This document shows, in pieces, positions 49,040 through 57,705 of a DNA stretch of 64,000 nucleotides (position 1 is the first letter of the stretch; each line of letters starts with the position of its first letter). Below the pieces are notes generated by a model. It did not search any database. It had not been told where the DNA came from and saw only the letters and a program-made list of their open reading frames with translations. Source of the stretch: Pseudoduganella flava. GTDB lineage: Bacteria; Pseudomonadota; Gammaproteobacteria; Burkholderiales; Burkholderiaceae_D. Made by a program: the position numbers and the translations under genes. The stretch covers positions 124,001 through 188,000 of the forward strand of contig NZ_VLKW01000005.1 in the NCBI RefSeq assembly GCF_007830495.1, in the 5' to 3' direction.

Positions 49040-49126
49040 ATGACGGCTGTACCGACGGCGTTGGACGAGCGCGTCGCGCGCAACACCCGTACTGTCGACA
49101 CGCATGTGCTGGAGACTGGCTGGTGA
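49040..49126 (+). CDS. 28-aa leader-like ORF coupled to the glycosyltransferase gene
   Basis: An ATG preceded by a strong Shine-Dalgarno (acggaggtgacc) opens a 28-codon frame ending in TGA at 49124-49126. The stop overlaps the GTG start (49123) of the GT9 gene. The peptide (MTAVPTALDERV ... VLETGW) has no recognisable domain. It may be a translational coupler or leader, or the remnant of a longer N-terminal gene. Confidence 0.4.
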   Translation: MTAVPTALDERVARNTRTVDTHVLETGW

Positions 49127-50145
49127 CTGGCCTGCTGGACACCCTGAGGCCGCAGCGCATCCTCGTGTTCCGCGCGCTGCAACTGGGCGACATGCTGTGC
49201 GCCGTGCCGGCATTGCGCGCGTTGCGGGCCGCCGCACCAACCGCCCGCATCACGCTGGTCGGCCTGCCGTGGGCCGCGCAGCTGCGCCTCCGCTACCCGC
49301 ATTATCTCGATGACTTCATCGCCTTCCCCGGCCATCACACGCTGCCGGAGCAGGCGTTGCGGCACGAGGAGCTGCCCGCCTTCCATATGGCGCTGGCACG
49401 GCGCCATCCCGATCTCGCGATCCAGCTGCATGGCGACGGTTCGCGCACCAACGCCATCGTGGCGGGATTCGGCGCGCGGGCCAACGCCGGCTTCCATCCG
49501 GCCGGCGAAAGCCCGCTGCCGGGCTGGGATGGCGTGCCATGGCCCGCAACGGGGCTGGAGCCGCACCGGCTGCTGCCGCTGATGGAACACCTGGGCGCAC
49601 CGGCGCACGGCACGCACCTGGAATTTCCCCTGTACCCGGCGGACGACGCGGAACTGCACGCATCAGGCCTGGCCGACGACCTCGAACCGGGACAGTACTT
49701 CTGCATCCATCCCGGGGCGCGCAGCCGCGACAAGTGCTGGCCGATCGAGCGCTTTGCCGAGGTGGCCGACCACATCGCGCAGGCGTGGGCGCTGACACCC
49801 GTGCTTACCGGCGCGGCCAACGAGGCCGGCCTGGCGCATGCCGTCGCAGAGCGGATGCAGGCGCCGGCGCGGATCGCCGCCGGGCCGATCTCGATTGGCG
49901 CGATGGCCGCGCTGATGGCGGGGGCACGGCTGCTGGTCTGTAACGACACGGGCGTGTCGCACCTCGCCGCGGGCCTGAAGCTGCCCAGCGTCGTCCTCTT
50001 CAACAAGGCCGACATCACGCGCTGGGCGCCGGAAGACACGGACCTGCACCGCTGCCTGTGGGACCCCGGCGGCGAACGGGCCCGCGAAGTGATGGCCCAT
50101 GCCGATGCGCTGCTGGCGCGCGGCGCAGGTCAGGCACGCGCGTAG
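49123..50145 (+). CDS. Glycosyltransferase family 9 (heptosyltransferase-like)
   Basis: The protein has 340 aa from a GTG at 49123; an upstream in-frame extension to 48895 lacks coding character. The N-terminal nucleotide-sugar fold starts 'RILVFRALQLGDMLCAVPALRALR', as in ADP-heptose transferases. The C-terminal half has 'YFCIHPGARSRDKCWPIERFAEVAD' and 'LLVCNDTGVSHLAAGLKLPSVVLF', the canonical GT9 donor-binding motifs. It probably adds a heptose or related sugar to LPS or a surface glycan at the inner-membrane face. It is not in a visible LPS cluster. Confidence 0.9.
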   Translation: MTGLLDTLRPQRILVFRALQLGDMLCAVPALRALRAAAPTARITLVGLPWAAQLRLRYPHYLDDFIAFPGHHTLPEQALRHEELPAFHMALARRHPDLAIQLHGDGSRTNAIVAGFGARANAGFHPAGESPLPGWDGVPWPATGLEPHRLLPLMEHLGAPAHGTHLEFPLYPADDAELHASGLADDLEPGQYFCIHPGARSRDKCWPIERFAEVADHIAQAWALTPVLTGAANEAGLAHAVAERMQAPARIAAGPISIGAMAALMAGARLLVCNDTGVSHLAAGLKLPSVVLFNKADITRWAPEDTDLHRCLWDPGGERAREVMAHADALLARGAGQARA

Positions 50146-50249
50146 CGAAGGCGCTGTCACACGAGCTGATGGATGGGCTCAGTTGCCCGATGCATAGGCG
50201 AATTTGTTCACGGCGGGATGACGGTGCCGCTGCAGGCGGGTGCCCTGGG

Positions 50250-51278
50250 TTACGCTTTCCTTGCTTTGGCTTGCTTCGGCGCGGGCTCGGCATCGGTACC
50301 GTGCCGCAGCGCCGTCTCCAGCGCGGCCGCGCGCCCTTCCGCTGCCGCCGCGCGGGCCTGGGCAGCGGCCAGTTCGCGGTGCGCGGCCGCCAGCTGTTCC
50401 AACGCGTGGTCGCGGGTGGTACCGGCCGCCGCGGCGCTGCCTTCCAGGGCGCCGATGCGCTGGTGCAGTCCAGCCAGTTGCGCCAGCATGTCGCGCAGCT
50501 CGGCGCGATGCCGTTCCGTCGCCGCCGCGGCGGCTTCCCGTTCGGCGTCGACGGCCTTTTGCAGCCGGCCCGCATCGGCCCGCTCGCGGTCCAGTTCGGT
50601 GACGAGATGCGCACGGGCCGTCTCGGCGGCTTGCTGCTCGGCCTTCAGCTGGTCGCGCAGCTTGTCGAGCGCGGCGGCATGGTCGCGCTCGACGGTCTTG
50701 AACCAGGCGTGCTGTTCGTTCAATTCCTTGCGGGCGTCGTCGACCCGTTCGCGCAGCTTCCCTTGCAGCGCTTCGGCGGCCGCCAGTTGGCGGCGCAGGT
50801 CGGTGGTTTCGGCGCGTGCGGCCGCCAGTTCGGTGCGGCTGGCGGCCAGGGCGGACTCCAGCTGCGCGGCGCGGACGTCCGCTTCCGCCTGCGCTGCCTG
50901 GGCGGCGGCGACTTTCGCATCGGCCTCCTCGCGCAGTGCCGCCAGCGCGCCAGCCGCTTCTTGCTGCGCCTGCTTCCACAGCGCCGACAACAGTTCGCCG
51001 GCGCCCGTCTTCAGCGCTTCCGGCAAGTCGGCACCCTCGATCTGCACGCGGCTGCGTTCGCGCAGCTGGTTCCAGAACTTGTTCAACGCTTCCGCCGGCG
51101 CCGACATGCTGCCCTTGCGCACCAGCTGGTACAGCCGGTTCGCCGTCGGCGTCATGCCGTAGCGGAAAAACATCACGGTACAGACTTCGCGGTACAGGTC
51201 CTGCGTGTTCGGGTGCTGCGCGCGCAGCGCTTCGACATCGTTCAACAGCTGGGTTTCGGCGGTCAGGGCGGTTTCCAA
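50250..51278 (-). CDS. KfrA-like coiled-coil DNA-binding protein
   Basis: The protein has 342 aa from a TTG at 51278, chosen because 'gatgaggag' gives a Shine-Dalgarno about 8 bp upstream. No ATG fits the conserved N-terminus. Residues ~15-85 match the KfrA N-terminal DNA-binding domain (DVEALRAQHPNTQDLYREVCTVMFFRYGMTPTANRLYQLV). Nearly all the rest is an uninterrupted Ala/Glu/Arg/Gln-rich coiled coil. KfrA proteins are plasmid-borne autoregulators or partition accessories; this is a chromosomal relative. An imperfect palindrome lies 28 bp upstream and is a candidate autoregulatory site. Confidence 0.82.
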   Translation of the reverse strand: METALTAETQLLNDVEALRAQHPNTQDLYREVCTVMFFRYGMTPTANRLYQLVRKGSMSAPAEALNKFWNQLRERSRVQIEGADLPEALKTGAGELLSALWKQAQQEAAGALAALREEADAKVAAAQAAQAEADVRAAQLESALAASRTELAAARAETTDLRRQLAAAEALQGKLRERVDDARKELNEQHAWFKTVERDHAAALDKLRDQLKAEQQAAETARAHLVTELDRERADAGRLQKAVDAEREAAAAATERHRAELRDMLAQLAGLHQRIGALEGSAAAAGTTRDHALEQLAAAHRELAAAQARAAAAEGRAAALETALRHGTDAEPAPKQAKARKA

Positions 51279-51305
51279 ATGATACTCCTCATCAACCCTG
51301 AAGAT

Positions 51306-51328
51306 AATACTACGCTTTATGTAGTGTT
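51306..51328. promoter_or_regulatory. Palindrome upstream of the kfrA-like gene
   Basis: The inverted repeat aatactac-gctttat-gtagtgtt (7 of 8 bases paired) is centred about 40 bp upstream of the TTG start. KfrA proteins bind inverted repeats in their own promoters, so this is a candidate operator. It overlaps the last codons of the PepSY gene. Confidence 0.5.
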
Positions 51329-52515
51329 TCCAGAGGTGAGCTCGCCGGAGCCGGTTGGGCGACCGCGGCACGCCGGCGCCGGCGGCTCAACCACAGCACG
51401 AGACCCGTGACCATGAAAGCGAGCGGCGTGATGCCGGCCACGCTGATCAGCAGCCGCCCCGGGGTGCCGAACGCTTCGCCGGTGTGCAGCGGGTACTGCC
51501 AGTTCAGGAACGTGTCGCCGGCCGGTGCGCGCAGCGGGTCGCGTACGCCAACGAGCCTGCCCGTGTATGCATCGATGAAGAGGCGCGTGTTGCCGTCGCC
51601 CTTGCGCACTTCTCCTGGCTGGCGCATGCGGATCTCGTACGGCGCACGGGGCCCGGCAGGCAGGCCGATACGCGACACCCGGCCGGCCGGGTTGTACGCT
51701 TGCGCCGCCGCGACGGCTTGCGCGGCGCCGATGTCGGTGCCGGTCTTGCCGGCGTTCTTCGGCTTGGCCGGCGGCGTCACCGTCGCAACGGCCGCGACGG
51801 CCGGCCGGACCCAGTCCGGCAGGTTGAAATACAGTCCCGAAAAGCCCAGCACCAGCAGCACGGGTGCGGCGATCATGCCGGCGCTGCGGTGGAAGCTGTA
51901 GTGAAAGCGCAGCGTGCGCCAGTGGCCGGCGATCGCGAACGATTTGACGAACGCATTCCACGTCGCCCGCGGCCACCACAGCGCGATGCCCACCGCTGCG
52001 ACCAGCGCCAGCGCCAGGCCGGCGACGCCCATCACCGTCTTGCCCGCCTCGCCCGCGAACAGGTAGCGGTGCAGGTGGAACAGCGTCGACGTCAACAGCG
52101 GGCGGGACAACCCGAACTCTCCCCAGTTGCGTTCGCCCAACACCGTCAACGTAACGGGGTCGACCATCACCTGGCGTGTCACGGCCAGTGCCGTGCTGGA
52201 AGCAGGCTTGGCGGTGCGATACGACGCGACGATGACGCCATCCGGCTCTTCCGGCAACTGCAGGCCGGTCGGCTTGCCGTAGCGTGCGTCTTGCGCCAGC
52301 ATCAGCGCGGCACGCTCGGCCAGCGGGCCGGGCGCGGGCAGTGGCGCGGTCCGGCCCGGCACCCGCATCAGCCCGGGATTCAACGTACCATCCAGTTCCG
52401 GCATCCACGCCAGCGCCACGCCGGTGATGCCGGCCAGCACGAACGGCAGGCCGAACGCCAGCGCCAGGTACAGGTGTAACGTGCGCAACAATTTGCGCGA
52501 AGTACCGATGATCAT
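51310..52515 (-). CDS. PepSY-associated transmembrane protein
   Basis: The protein has 401 aa from the ATG at 52515. It opens with a membrane helix after 'RKLLRTLHLYLALAFGLPFVLAGITGVALA', as in PepSY_TM proteins. It has four main transmembrane segments, a periplasmic PepSY-like region between the first two, and conserved His residues (FHLHRYLF, RFHYSFHRSAG) that may bind heme. PepSY_TM proteins accompany siderophore receptors and are thought to reduce ferric siderophores at the inner membrane. It is divergent from the TonB siderophore receptor at 52622, with a palindromic operator between them. Confidence 0.85.
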   Translation of the reverse strand: MIIGTSRKLLRTLHLYLALAFGLPFVLAGITGVALAWMPELDGTLNPGLMRVPGRTAPLPAPGPLAERAALMLAQDARYGKPTGLQLPEEPDGVIVASYRTAKPASSTALAVTRQVMVDPVTLTVLGERNWGEFGLSRPLLTSTLFHLHRYLFAGEAGKTVMGVAGLALALVAAVGIALWWPRATWNAFVKSFAIAGHWRTLRFHYSFHRSAGMIAAPVLLVLGFSGLYFNLPDWVRPAVAAVATVTPPAKPKNAGKTGTDIGAAQAVAAAQAYNPAGRVSRIGLPAGPRAPYEIRMRQPGEVRKGDGNTRLFIDAYTGRLVGVRDPLRAPAGDTFLNWQYPLHTGEAFGTPGRLLISVAGITPLAFMVTGLVLWLSRRRRRAAVAQPAPASSPLETLHKA

Positions 52516-52563
52516 TGATATTTGACAGTGACAGAATGGCCGATTGTAGCGCATTGCCGCGGT

Positions 52564-52584
52564 AAATGATAACGGTTATCATTT
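52564..52584. promoter_or_regulatory. Perfect palindrome (Fur- or Zur-type operator) in divergent promoter
   Basis: The arms aaatgataac and gttatcattt are perfectly complementary, with a 1-bp centre (21 bp in total). The site lies between the PepSY gene and the TonB receptor gene. The sequence resembles iron-box elements (ATGATAA / TTATCAT) but with a different spacing, so a Zur site is an alternative. It should control both genes. Confidence 0.75.
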
Positions 52585-52621
52585 GCGACTTTCAGATCGA
52601 AACCTTACAGGAGAGAGCCGC

Positions 52622-54745
52622 ATGCTGCGTCCCCGCCCCCTCGCCCGCGCCGTGGCGCTTGCGTGCCTCGCGCACGTGCCCGCCTGGGGACAGGAAGCGC
52701 CGGACGAGCCCCTCGCCGAGGTCGTCGTGACGGCGACGCGCAATGCCAAATCCGTCGACAAGATTCCCGGTGCCGTCAGCGTCATCACGCCGCGCGAGCT
52801 GGAAACGCAATACCTGCTGGCGGACGACCCGTCGGCCGCGCTGGCCACCTACGTTCCCGGCTACGCACCCAGCCGGCAGAAGATCTCGTCGACGGGCGAA
52901 TCGCTGCGCGGCCGCACCCCGCTGATCCTGCTCGATGGCGTGCCGCAGTCGAACCCGCTCCGCTCCGGCAGCCGCGAAGGGTATTTCGCCGACACGGCGA
53001 TCATCGAGCGCATCGAGGTGATCAACGGCGCGTCCGCGATCCAGGGGATGGGCGCGACGGGCGGCATCATCAACTACATCACGAAGCGCCCACGCACGGC
53101 CGGTACCGAATATACGGTGAACGCCCGGGTATCGAACCAGTTCCGCCACGACAGCCTGGACTGGAAGACGGGCGTGTCGGTGGCGCACAAGGCGGGCGAC
53201 TTCGACGTCTTCGCGTATGCGAGCGTGCAGCGCCGCGGCATGGCGTATGACGGCACAGGCCGGCTGGTGGGCATCGACGCGCTGCAGGGCGACACGCTGG
53301 ACGCGGGCGGCCAGGACCTGTTCGTCAAGCTGGGCCGCGATTTCGGCGACCAGCGCGTGCAGCTGACCGTCAACCGGTTCTACTTCCGGGGGCGCAGCGA
53401 TTACCGCACCGTGCCGGCCGACTTCCTGCGCGGCACGCCGACGACGTCGGCGCCGGGTGCGCCGCCCGGCAATCCGCCCCGCAACGATGTGCGGACGGCC
53501 ACACTGGATTACCGTCACGCCGCGCTGTTCAGCGGCAGTTTCACTGCCCAGCTGTTCAGCCAGGACTTCACGGCACTGTTTGGCGGCAGCAACACGAGCA
53601 CGTTCCAGGACGTGCGCCTGGCGCCGCTGGGCCAGCTGTACGACCAGTCGGAAATCCATGCCGACAAATACGGCGCGAAGGTGACGTGGGTCCGCCCGGA
53701 CCTGCTGGTGCCTGGCCTCGAGTGGACGCTGGGCATCGACCACCTGCGCGATCGCAGCGGCCAGCGCATGGCCGCCACCAACCGCACCTGGGTGCCGACC
53801 CTGGACTTCACGTCCACCGCGCCGTTCGTGCAGCTGGAATACGAGGCAGGTCCGGTGACGATCCGCGGCGGTGTGCGGCGCGAATCGGCCCACCTGAAGG
53901 TGGATACGTACACGACCTTGTGGGCGTACGGCGGCTTCACGGTGCAGGGTGGCGAGCGCTCGTTCGACAAGGCCGTGAAGAACATCGGCGCGGTGTGGCG
54001 GTTCGCGCCCAAGTGGTCGGCGTTCTTGTCGTCGTCGGAAGGCTTCGGCCTGCCGGACGTGGGCATCGTGCTGCGCGGCGTGAACCGGCCGAACCAGTCG
54101 GTGGACCAGCTGTTCGACCTGCAGCCCGTCATCACGCGCAACCAGGAGATCGGCGTCAACTGGCGCGGCGCGCGCGGCAGCGCCGGCGCCTCGTTCTACG
54201 ACTCGCGCTCGAAGCTGGGCACCGTCATGCGGATCAACGCGGAAGGCCTGGGCGTGCTCGATCGGGTGCCGACGACGGTGCGCGGCTGGGAAGTCTCCGG
54301 CGAGGTGCGCGTGACGCGCACACTGGCCGCGTCGGCTGCCTACGCGAAGACGATGGGCAGGACGGCGCTTGCCGCCGGCCGGCCGATGGATGTGGCGCTG
54401 GGCGCCCGCTCGCAGGCGCCGGACAAGCTTGTGCTGGCTGCGAACTGGACGCCGCTGCCGAAGACGCAGCTGCGCGTACAGGCCACCCGCCTGGCGGACC
54501 GGGACATCAACATCGGGCGCACGTCCGGCCCGGTGAACCTGGAAGAACACTTCCGCGGCTACACGCTGGCCGACGTGGCGGGAACGGTCGACAGCCGCTG
54601 GGGCCGCTTTGGTTTCGGTATCGAGAACGTGGCGGACCGGCACTACATCGGCTACTACCCGCAATCGGTCAATTTCAAGGATCCGCTGTCGTACTTCGCG
54701 GGGCGCGGCCGCACGTTCTCCGCCAGCTACACCCGCCAATTCTGA
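52622..54745 (+). CDS. TonB-dependent siderophore receptor
   Basis: The protein has 707 aa from the ATG at 52622, preceded by 'caggagagagccgc'; a TTG further upstream would overlap the operator. Signal peptide AVALACLAHVPAWG. The TonB-box region is 'EVVVTATRNAKSVDKIPGAVSVI', followed by the plug with 'LRGRTPLILLDGVPQSNPLRSGSREGYFADTAIIERIEVINGASAIQGMGATGGIINYIT'-type pattern. The barrel terminates 'FSASYTRQF'. It is of the FecA/FhuA/ferric-siderophore class. Iron-type regulation is supported by the palindrome 40 bp upstream and by the divergent PepSY partner. The ligand is unknown. Confidence 0.9.
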   Translation: MLRPRPLARAVALACLAHVPAWGQEAPDEPLAEVVVTATRNAKSVDKIPGAVSVITPRELETQYLLADDPSAALATYVPGYAPSRQKISSTGESLRGRTPLILLDGVPQSNPLRSGSREGYFADTAIIERIEVINGASAIQGMGATGGIINYITKRPRTAGTEYTVNARVSNQFRHDSLDWKTGVSVAHKAGDFDVFAYASVQRRGMAYDGTGRLVGIDALQGDTLDAGGQDLFVKLGRDFGDQRVQLTVNRFYFRGRSDYRTVPADFLRGTPTTSAPGAPPGNPPRNDVRTATLDYRHAALFSGSFTAQLFSQDFTALFGGSNTSTFQDVRLAPLGQLYDQSEIHADKYGAKVTWVRPDLLVPGLEWTLGIDHLRDRSGQRMAATNRTWVPTLDFTSTAPFVQLEYEAGPVTIRGGVRRESAHLKVDTYTTLWAYGGFTVQGGERSFDKAVKNIGAVWRFAPKWSAFLSSSEGFGLPDVGIVLRGVNRPNQSVDQLFDLQPVITRNQEIGVNWRGARGSAGASFYDSRSKLGTVMRINAEGLGVLDRVPTTVRGWEVSGEVRVTRTLAASAAYAKTMGRTALAAGRPMDVALGARSQAPDKLVLAANWTPLPKTQLRVQATRLADRDINIGRTSGPVNLEEHFRGYTLADVAGTVDSRWGRFGFGIENVADRHYIGYYPQSVNFKDPLSYFAGRGRTFSASYTRQF

Positions 54746-54897
54746 CCGCTCAGCCGTATGGATGAGTTGTTTGCGCTTTATCAAAAGTTATGCGACTGGA
54801 ACTGCGAACCGCTTAATTAAACGCGTCGACAGGTCCATAATCGGCCTCATGGGTGCAGACACGCTCCGTCGCCGCGCCCGAACCGACGAGGACCGTC

Positions 54898-55938
54898 ATG
54901 AAAATCGTTCCCTCCGCGTTATTGGGCAGGTTGCGCAGCCCTTCCCTCCGTTCCGAACGGCCGGCACCAGCCGCCACGCGGGGCCGGCCACGCACCGCCG
55001 CCACGCAGCTGGCCGACTGGCTGCAACAGGGCGAATCGCTGGCGGGGCGCGATCTATCCGGCGCCGACCTGTCGGGCATCGTTCTTGACGGCGCCGATCT
55101 CACCGGCATCGTGCTGGAAGGGGCGGACCTGCGCGGCGCCAGGCTGCGCGGTGCGTCGCTGCGGCAGGCGCTGCTGGCCGGTGCCCTGCTCGACGAGGCA
55201 GATTGCTCCCAGGTGCGCTTCGACGGTGCCTGCCTGGACGGCAGCCGCGCCGAGCATGCGCGCTTCTGCGGCGCCTCGCTGCGGGGTGTGCGCGCAAACG
55301 ATGCCAGCTGGCCCGGCGCCGATCTCAGCGATGCCTGCCTGGACGAATTCATGGCTGCCGGCATCGACCTGTCCCGCGCCGTGCTGGACCGCTCGCATGC
55401 CCGCGCGATGGTGCTGCTCGATGCGCGTGCGGAAGCCAGCCGCTGGCGCGGCGCGCGCTGGGACCGGGTGCTGGCACTGCGGGCCCGCCTGGCCCGGGCC
55501 GATTTCCGGCAGACGCGGATGCAGGGCTGCGCGTTCAACGGCGCCGACCTGTCCGCCAGTAGCTGGCATTACGCGGAATTACAGGAGACGCAGGGCGCGG
55601 CAGGCACCGACTGGCGCGATGCCGTGCTGCGCGGCACGCGCGCAACGGACTGCGACTTCCATGGCGCCCGCATGGCGGGTGCGGAGCTGACGGGCGGGCG
55701 CTTCCTGCGCACGGATTTCGGCACGTGCGACTTGTCAGGCGCGAAGCTGGACAGTGCCCATTTCCCGTTCTGCAGCCTGATCGGCGCGCGCCTGCAGCAG
55801 GCCAGCGCGCATGGTGCCGACTTCGGCCGCAGCATCTGCCGGCGCGGCGATTTCGACGGCGCCGTGCTGGACCGGGCCCGCTTCGCGTGGCCGTCGTTCG
55901 GTGGCCCCGACCTGGCACTGATCGCGGGAGCGTCCTGA
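54898..55938 (+). CDS. Pentapeptide-repeat protein
   Basis: The protein has 346 aa from the ATG at 54898 (gaggaccgtc upstream). After a basic, proline-containing N-terminus, residues ~55-345 consist of A(D/N)LXX repeats: 'LSGADLSGIVLDGADLTGIVLEGADL', 'CLDGSRAEHARFCGASL', 'DFRQTRMQGCAFNGADLS', and so on. These predict a right-handed quadrilateral beta helix in two blocks separated by a short linker near residues 225-240. Some such proteins mimic DNA and protect gyrase, others are scaffolds or T6SS-linked; none can be assigned. It overlaps the next gene by TGATG. Confidence 0.85.
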   Translation: MKIVPSALLGRLRSPSLRSERPAPAATRGRPRTAATQLADWLQQGESLAGRDLSGADLSGIVLDGADLTGIVLEGADLRGARLRGASLRQALLAGALLDEADCSQVRFDGACLDGSRAEHARFCGASLRGVRANDASWPGADLSDACLDEFMAAGIDLSRAVLDRSHARAMVLLDARAEASRWRGARWDRVLALRARLARADFRQTRMQGCAFNGADLSASSWHYAELQETQGAAGTDWRDAVLRGTRATDCDFHGARMAGAELTGGRFLRTDFGTCDLSGAKLDSAHFPFCSLIGARLQQASAHGADFGRSICRRGDFDGAVLDRARFAWPSFGGPDLALIAGAS

Positions 55939-56948
55939 TGCTCCGGGCGGCCATGCTCGCCGCCGCATTCGTCTGCGGTGCGAACGCCGCTGCCGAATGC
56001 CCCACGGAGCAGGAACTGGACGCGCTGCGCGTGACGGCCGTCAGCGCCTTCAATCCGCGCCATCCGGGCCGCCCGCTGCCCGAGGCGTCGCTGCGCGACG
56101 GCATCACGGTGACCGTCGAAGGCTTGCCGGTGCTGCTGCGGCAAGCGGCCTGCACGGCGCAGCGCCACAAGGTGGTGCTGTTCCTCGACGGCCGGCCGCT
56201 GCCCGACATCGTCCCCTACCCGCCCAGCAATGGCCAACAGCAGACGTTGCATTTCGTGTTGAACCGCACCGAAACGTCGCGCGACGTCTGGACCCACCTG
56301 CTCGGCAAGCCCACCTTCGCGCCGCGCGATGTGCCCGTCAGCGTCGGGCTCGAGGACGGCGCCGCGGTGGCGTCGGACGTCGCGCTGCGGCTGCGCGTGA
56401 TTCCGATGGGCTGGTTTGCCCTGTGGAGCACGCTGCTGGCGGTCCTCGGCGTCAGCTTCATCGTGCTGGCCCGGCGCAGCGACGTGCTGCGCGACCCCGG
56501 CCCGGCGCCGGCGCCCGGCGTGCGCAAGCCCTACAGCCTGGCGCGCACGCAGGCGGCCACGTGGTTCTTCCTGATCCTCGCGTCGTACGTGTTCATCGGC
56601 ATGGTCACGGGCGACTATGCGACGACGATCACGAACACCGTGCTGGGGCTGATGGGCATCAGCGCCGGCACCGTCGTCGGCTCGTCGCTGATCGACCAGC
56701 CGCCGGCCGGCGCCGCGGCGATTCCGCCGCCGAGCCGCGGCTGGCTGCTGGACATTCTCAGCGACAGCTATGGCGTCAGCTTCCACCGCTTCCAGATGGC
56801 GGCGTGGACACTGGTGCTGTCGATCGTGTTCATCCAGCAGGTCTACGGCAACCTGGCGATGCCGGACTTCGACGTGACCCTGCTCGGGCTGATGGGCATC
56901 AGCGCCGGCACCTACCTGGGCTTGAAGACGACGGCGGAACGCAAATGA
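55938..56948 (+). CDS. Membrane protein of unknown function coupled to the pentapeptide gene
   Basis: The protein has 336 aa. Its ATG overlaps the pentapeptide stop. It has a signal peptide (MLRAAMLAAAFVCGANAAAE) and a soluble extracytoplasmic N-terminal domain of about 130 residues rich in beta strands (ITVTVEGLPVLLRQA ... VLFLDGRPLPDIVPYPP). At least five transmembrane helices follow. A motif 'LGLMGISAGT' is repeated twice (about residues 237-247 and 318-328). The family is not recognised; the coupling suggests it works with the pentapeptide protein at the inner membrane. Confidence 0.7.
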   Translation: MLRAAMLAAAFVCGANAAAECPTEQELDALRVTAVSAFNPRHPGRPLPEASLRDGITVTVEGLPVLLRQAACTAQRHKVVLFLDGRPLPDIVPYPPSNGQQQTLHFVLNRTETSRDVWTHLLGKPTFAPRDVPVSVGLEDGAAVASDVALRLRVIPMGWFALWSTLLAVLGVSFIVLARRSDVLRDPGPAPAPGVRKPYSLARTQAATWFFLILASYVFIGMVTGDYATTITNTVLGLMGISAGTVVGSSLIDQPPAGAAAIPPPSRGWLLDILSDSYGVSFHRFQMAAWTLVLSIVFIQQVYGNLAMPDFDVTLLGLMGISAGTYLGLKTTAERK

Positions 56949-56961
56949 GGCAAGCGGGCGT

Positions 56962-57678
56962 TCAGCGCAGCTGGCGCAAGTCCGTCACCGGTTCTCGGCC
57001 GAACGCGCCGGACAGCGCATAAGCAACCAGCCGCGCGCCCGCGGCGAACGGGTCGTCCAGCGCGCCGTCGCGCTGCAACGCGACGAACCGCTCGATCGAC
57101 GGGAAGTCCCGCGCCGACATCGCCCGGATCTGCGCCTGCATGCCCGTGTCGATGACGCCCGGCGCGACGCTGGCGATCGCCAGCCCCGGCACACCATCGA
57201 GCACGGTGGCGCGCGCGTGCATGTCCAGCGCCGCCTTAGTCGCGCAATACGTGCTCCAGCCGGCATAGGGGGCGCGAGCGGCGCCGCTCGAGACGTGCAG
57301 CACGCGGCGATCGGGGCACGTGCCCGTCGCGGCGACAAAGGCGTCGGTCAGCACGAGCACCGCGGATACGTTGACGGCCACCGCCTGCGCCAGCTGCGCG
57401 CCACCCAGCCTCCCGGGTGCACCGACCGGCTGCACAACCCCGGCGTTGTTGATGAGCAGCGCCTGCTGAGCGCCGCCCAGGAACGCGGCCAGCTCGCCAC
57501 CATCCAGCCACGCCTGCAGCGCGGTCGCGTCGGCCAGGTCCAACGCGACCTGACGCAAGCCCGGCTGCGCGTCGCCGGCGTGGCGCGCGAGGCCCATCAC
57601 TTCGGCGCCGCCGGCCAACAACGCACGTGCGATGCCGGCGCCGAGGCCACGGCTGTGTCCGGTGACGATGGCTTTCAT
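56962..57678 (-). CDS. SDR-family oxidoreductase
   Basis: The protein has 238 aa. The cofactor motif is MKAIVTGHSRGLGAGIARALL (TGxxxGLG), then LLINNAGVVQPVG. The active-site region is 'VLHVSSGAARAPYAGWSTYCATKAALDM', with Ser and the Tyr-x3-Lys pair intact. It is a classical short-chain dehydrogenase/reductase, NAD(P)-dependent. The substrate is unknown. It converges on the membrane-protein gene before it. Confidence 0.9.
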   Translation of the reverse strand: MKAIVTGHSRGLGAGIARALLAGGAEVMGLARHAGDAQPGLRQVALDLADATALQAWLDGGELAAFLGGAQQALLINNAGVVQPVGAPGRLGGAQLAQAVAVNVSAVLVLTDAFVAATGTCPDRRVLHVSSGAARAPYAGWSTYCATKAALDMHARATVLDGVPGLAIASVAPGVIDTGMQAQIRAMSARDFPSIERFVALQRDGALDDPFAAGARLVAYALSGAFGREPVTDLRQLR

Positions 57679-57705
57679 GTGTCCTCCCGCGCAAAAGCGG
57701 GAATT

